Source: Candidatus Helarchaeota archaeon | Lineage (GTDB): Archaea > Asgardarchaeota > Lokiarchaeia > Helarchaeales > JABXJV01 | Length of the DNA: 5,906 nucleotides | Assembly (NCBI GenBank): GCA_013375355.1 | Contig: JABXJV010000351.1 | Location: 1 to 5,906, forward strand | Direction of reading: 5' to 3' | In this document: one piece after another, positions 5,589-5,906 of the stretch | Position numbering within the stretch: the stretch's first letter is position 1 | Layout: each line of letters opens with the position of its first letter | Notes under the pieces: model-generated | Database searches by the model: none | Told to the model about the DNA's origin: nothing | What the model saw: the letters and a program-made list of their open reading frames with translations, nothing else | Position numbers and translations under genes: made by a program

Positions 5589-5906
5589 TTATAAAAAATC
5601 AGGAATTTCTTTGATAATTTTTAGGGTAGCATCCCTATCCAAGATTGAATAGGAAATAAGTTCTTCTTTAGATCTTTTTTTAAGTTCTTTCTTGATTTCT
5701 TCGATAGTCGATTCGATCCAAGACCTTGGCATTTTCTTAGTCAATGGACATTCTCCAAGATATATTACCAGTTTGTTTTCTTTAGGGAAATAATCATACG
5801 TTAAAGGCCAAATCTTGCAATCAAATGGTTTAACCTCATTTATTTGACAAAATCTTCTATTTTTTAAGAAAATGCAGTTTTCATTAATTTTTTTTATGAC
5901 TCTAAA
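5589..5906 (-). CDS. YkgJ-like cysteine-cluster (Fe/Zn-binding) protein, C-terminal part
   Basis: The frame is open from the window edge to TAA at 5591-5589, giving 105 residues; the start lies outside the window. The pattern C11-IFL-x5-C20-x5-KPFDC30-KIWPL matches the second half of the YkgJ/UPF0153 family (CxFL, CxIyexRP, CRxfPf), whose first half carries a CxxCxxxCC-type cluster that would lie off the window. A fourth cysteine is at residue 53 (GECP). The last 45 residues form a charged helical tail. Members are thought to bind iron or zinc, but their biochemical role is not settled. It runs in the same direction as serS, with 118 bases between, so it is probably a separate unit. The reading frame is certain; the family call is based on motif spacing only. 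Confidence 0.7.
   Translation of the reverse strand, partial: FRVIKKINENCIFLKNRRFCQINEVKPFDCKIWPLTYDYFPKENKLVIYLGECPLTKKMPRSWIESTIEEIKKELKKRSKEELISYSILDRDATLKIIKEIPDFL

Noticed and set aside
1..5906. Mobile element, CRISPR array, tRNA or defence system
   Set aside because: No direct-repeat array, transposase, integrase, tRNA-like fold or defence-type domain was found; the genes are mostly core metabolism and translation.

Overview
This AT-rich window (roughly 30% GC by eye) is most probably archaeal. The seryl-tRNA synthetase has the archaeal/eukaryotic-like motif 3 (HTLNSTA), the 2-oxoacid:ferredoxin oxidoreductase is the four-subunit form, Shine-Dalgarno sites resemble GGAGGTG, and candidate terminators are mostly bare T-tracts. 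The style would fit an anaerobic archaeon, perhaps of the Asgard group, but the lineage is a guess. I see no tRNA or rRNA gene, CRISPR array, transposon or phage gene.

Layout. Plus strand, left end: the last codons of one gene (2-28), a 74-residue protein in the same transcription unit (37-261), a 220-base AT-rich gap with T-tracts, a TATA-like box and a perfect 16-bp inverted repeat (401-458), then a 200-residue protein with two membrane helices and a C-terminal zinc ribbon (482-1084). It converges with only 12 bases on the minus-strand block. Minus strand, read right to left: the C-terminal half of a YkgJ-like cysteine-cluster protein (5906-5589, start outside the window), serS (5470-4178), a 66-residue helical protein of unknown function (4131-3931), then korD-korA-korB-korC (3880-1097).

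The four kor genes form a tightly coupled operon: korD and korA overlap, korA and korB abut, korB and korC overlap by 29 bases. Together they encode a complete CoA-dependent 2-oxoglutarate:ferredoxin oxidoreductase. Alpha and beta hold substrate and thiamine diphosphate, beta carries one Fe-S cluster, delta is an 8-cysteine ferredoxin subunit and gamma is the CoA-associated subunit.

The most striking point is the start of korA. The conserved N-terminus of the alpha subunit (GNDA and YPITPATEI) is fully encoded, but the frame has no ATG, GTG or TTG before it. The best start is an ATA in an ATAA overlap with the korD stop, exactly where a standard ATGA junction would be, behind a GGAGG. Four of the other seven assigned starts are GTG or TTG. 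Automated gene calling that allows only ATG/GTG/TTG would shorten korA by 46 residues and remove a catalytic motif.
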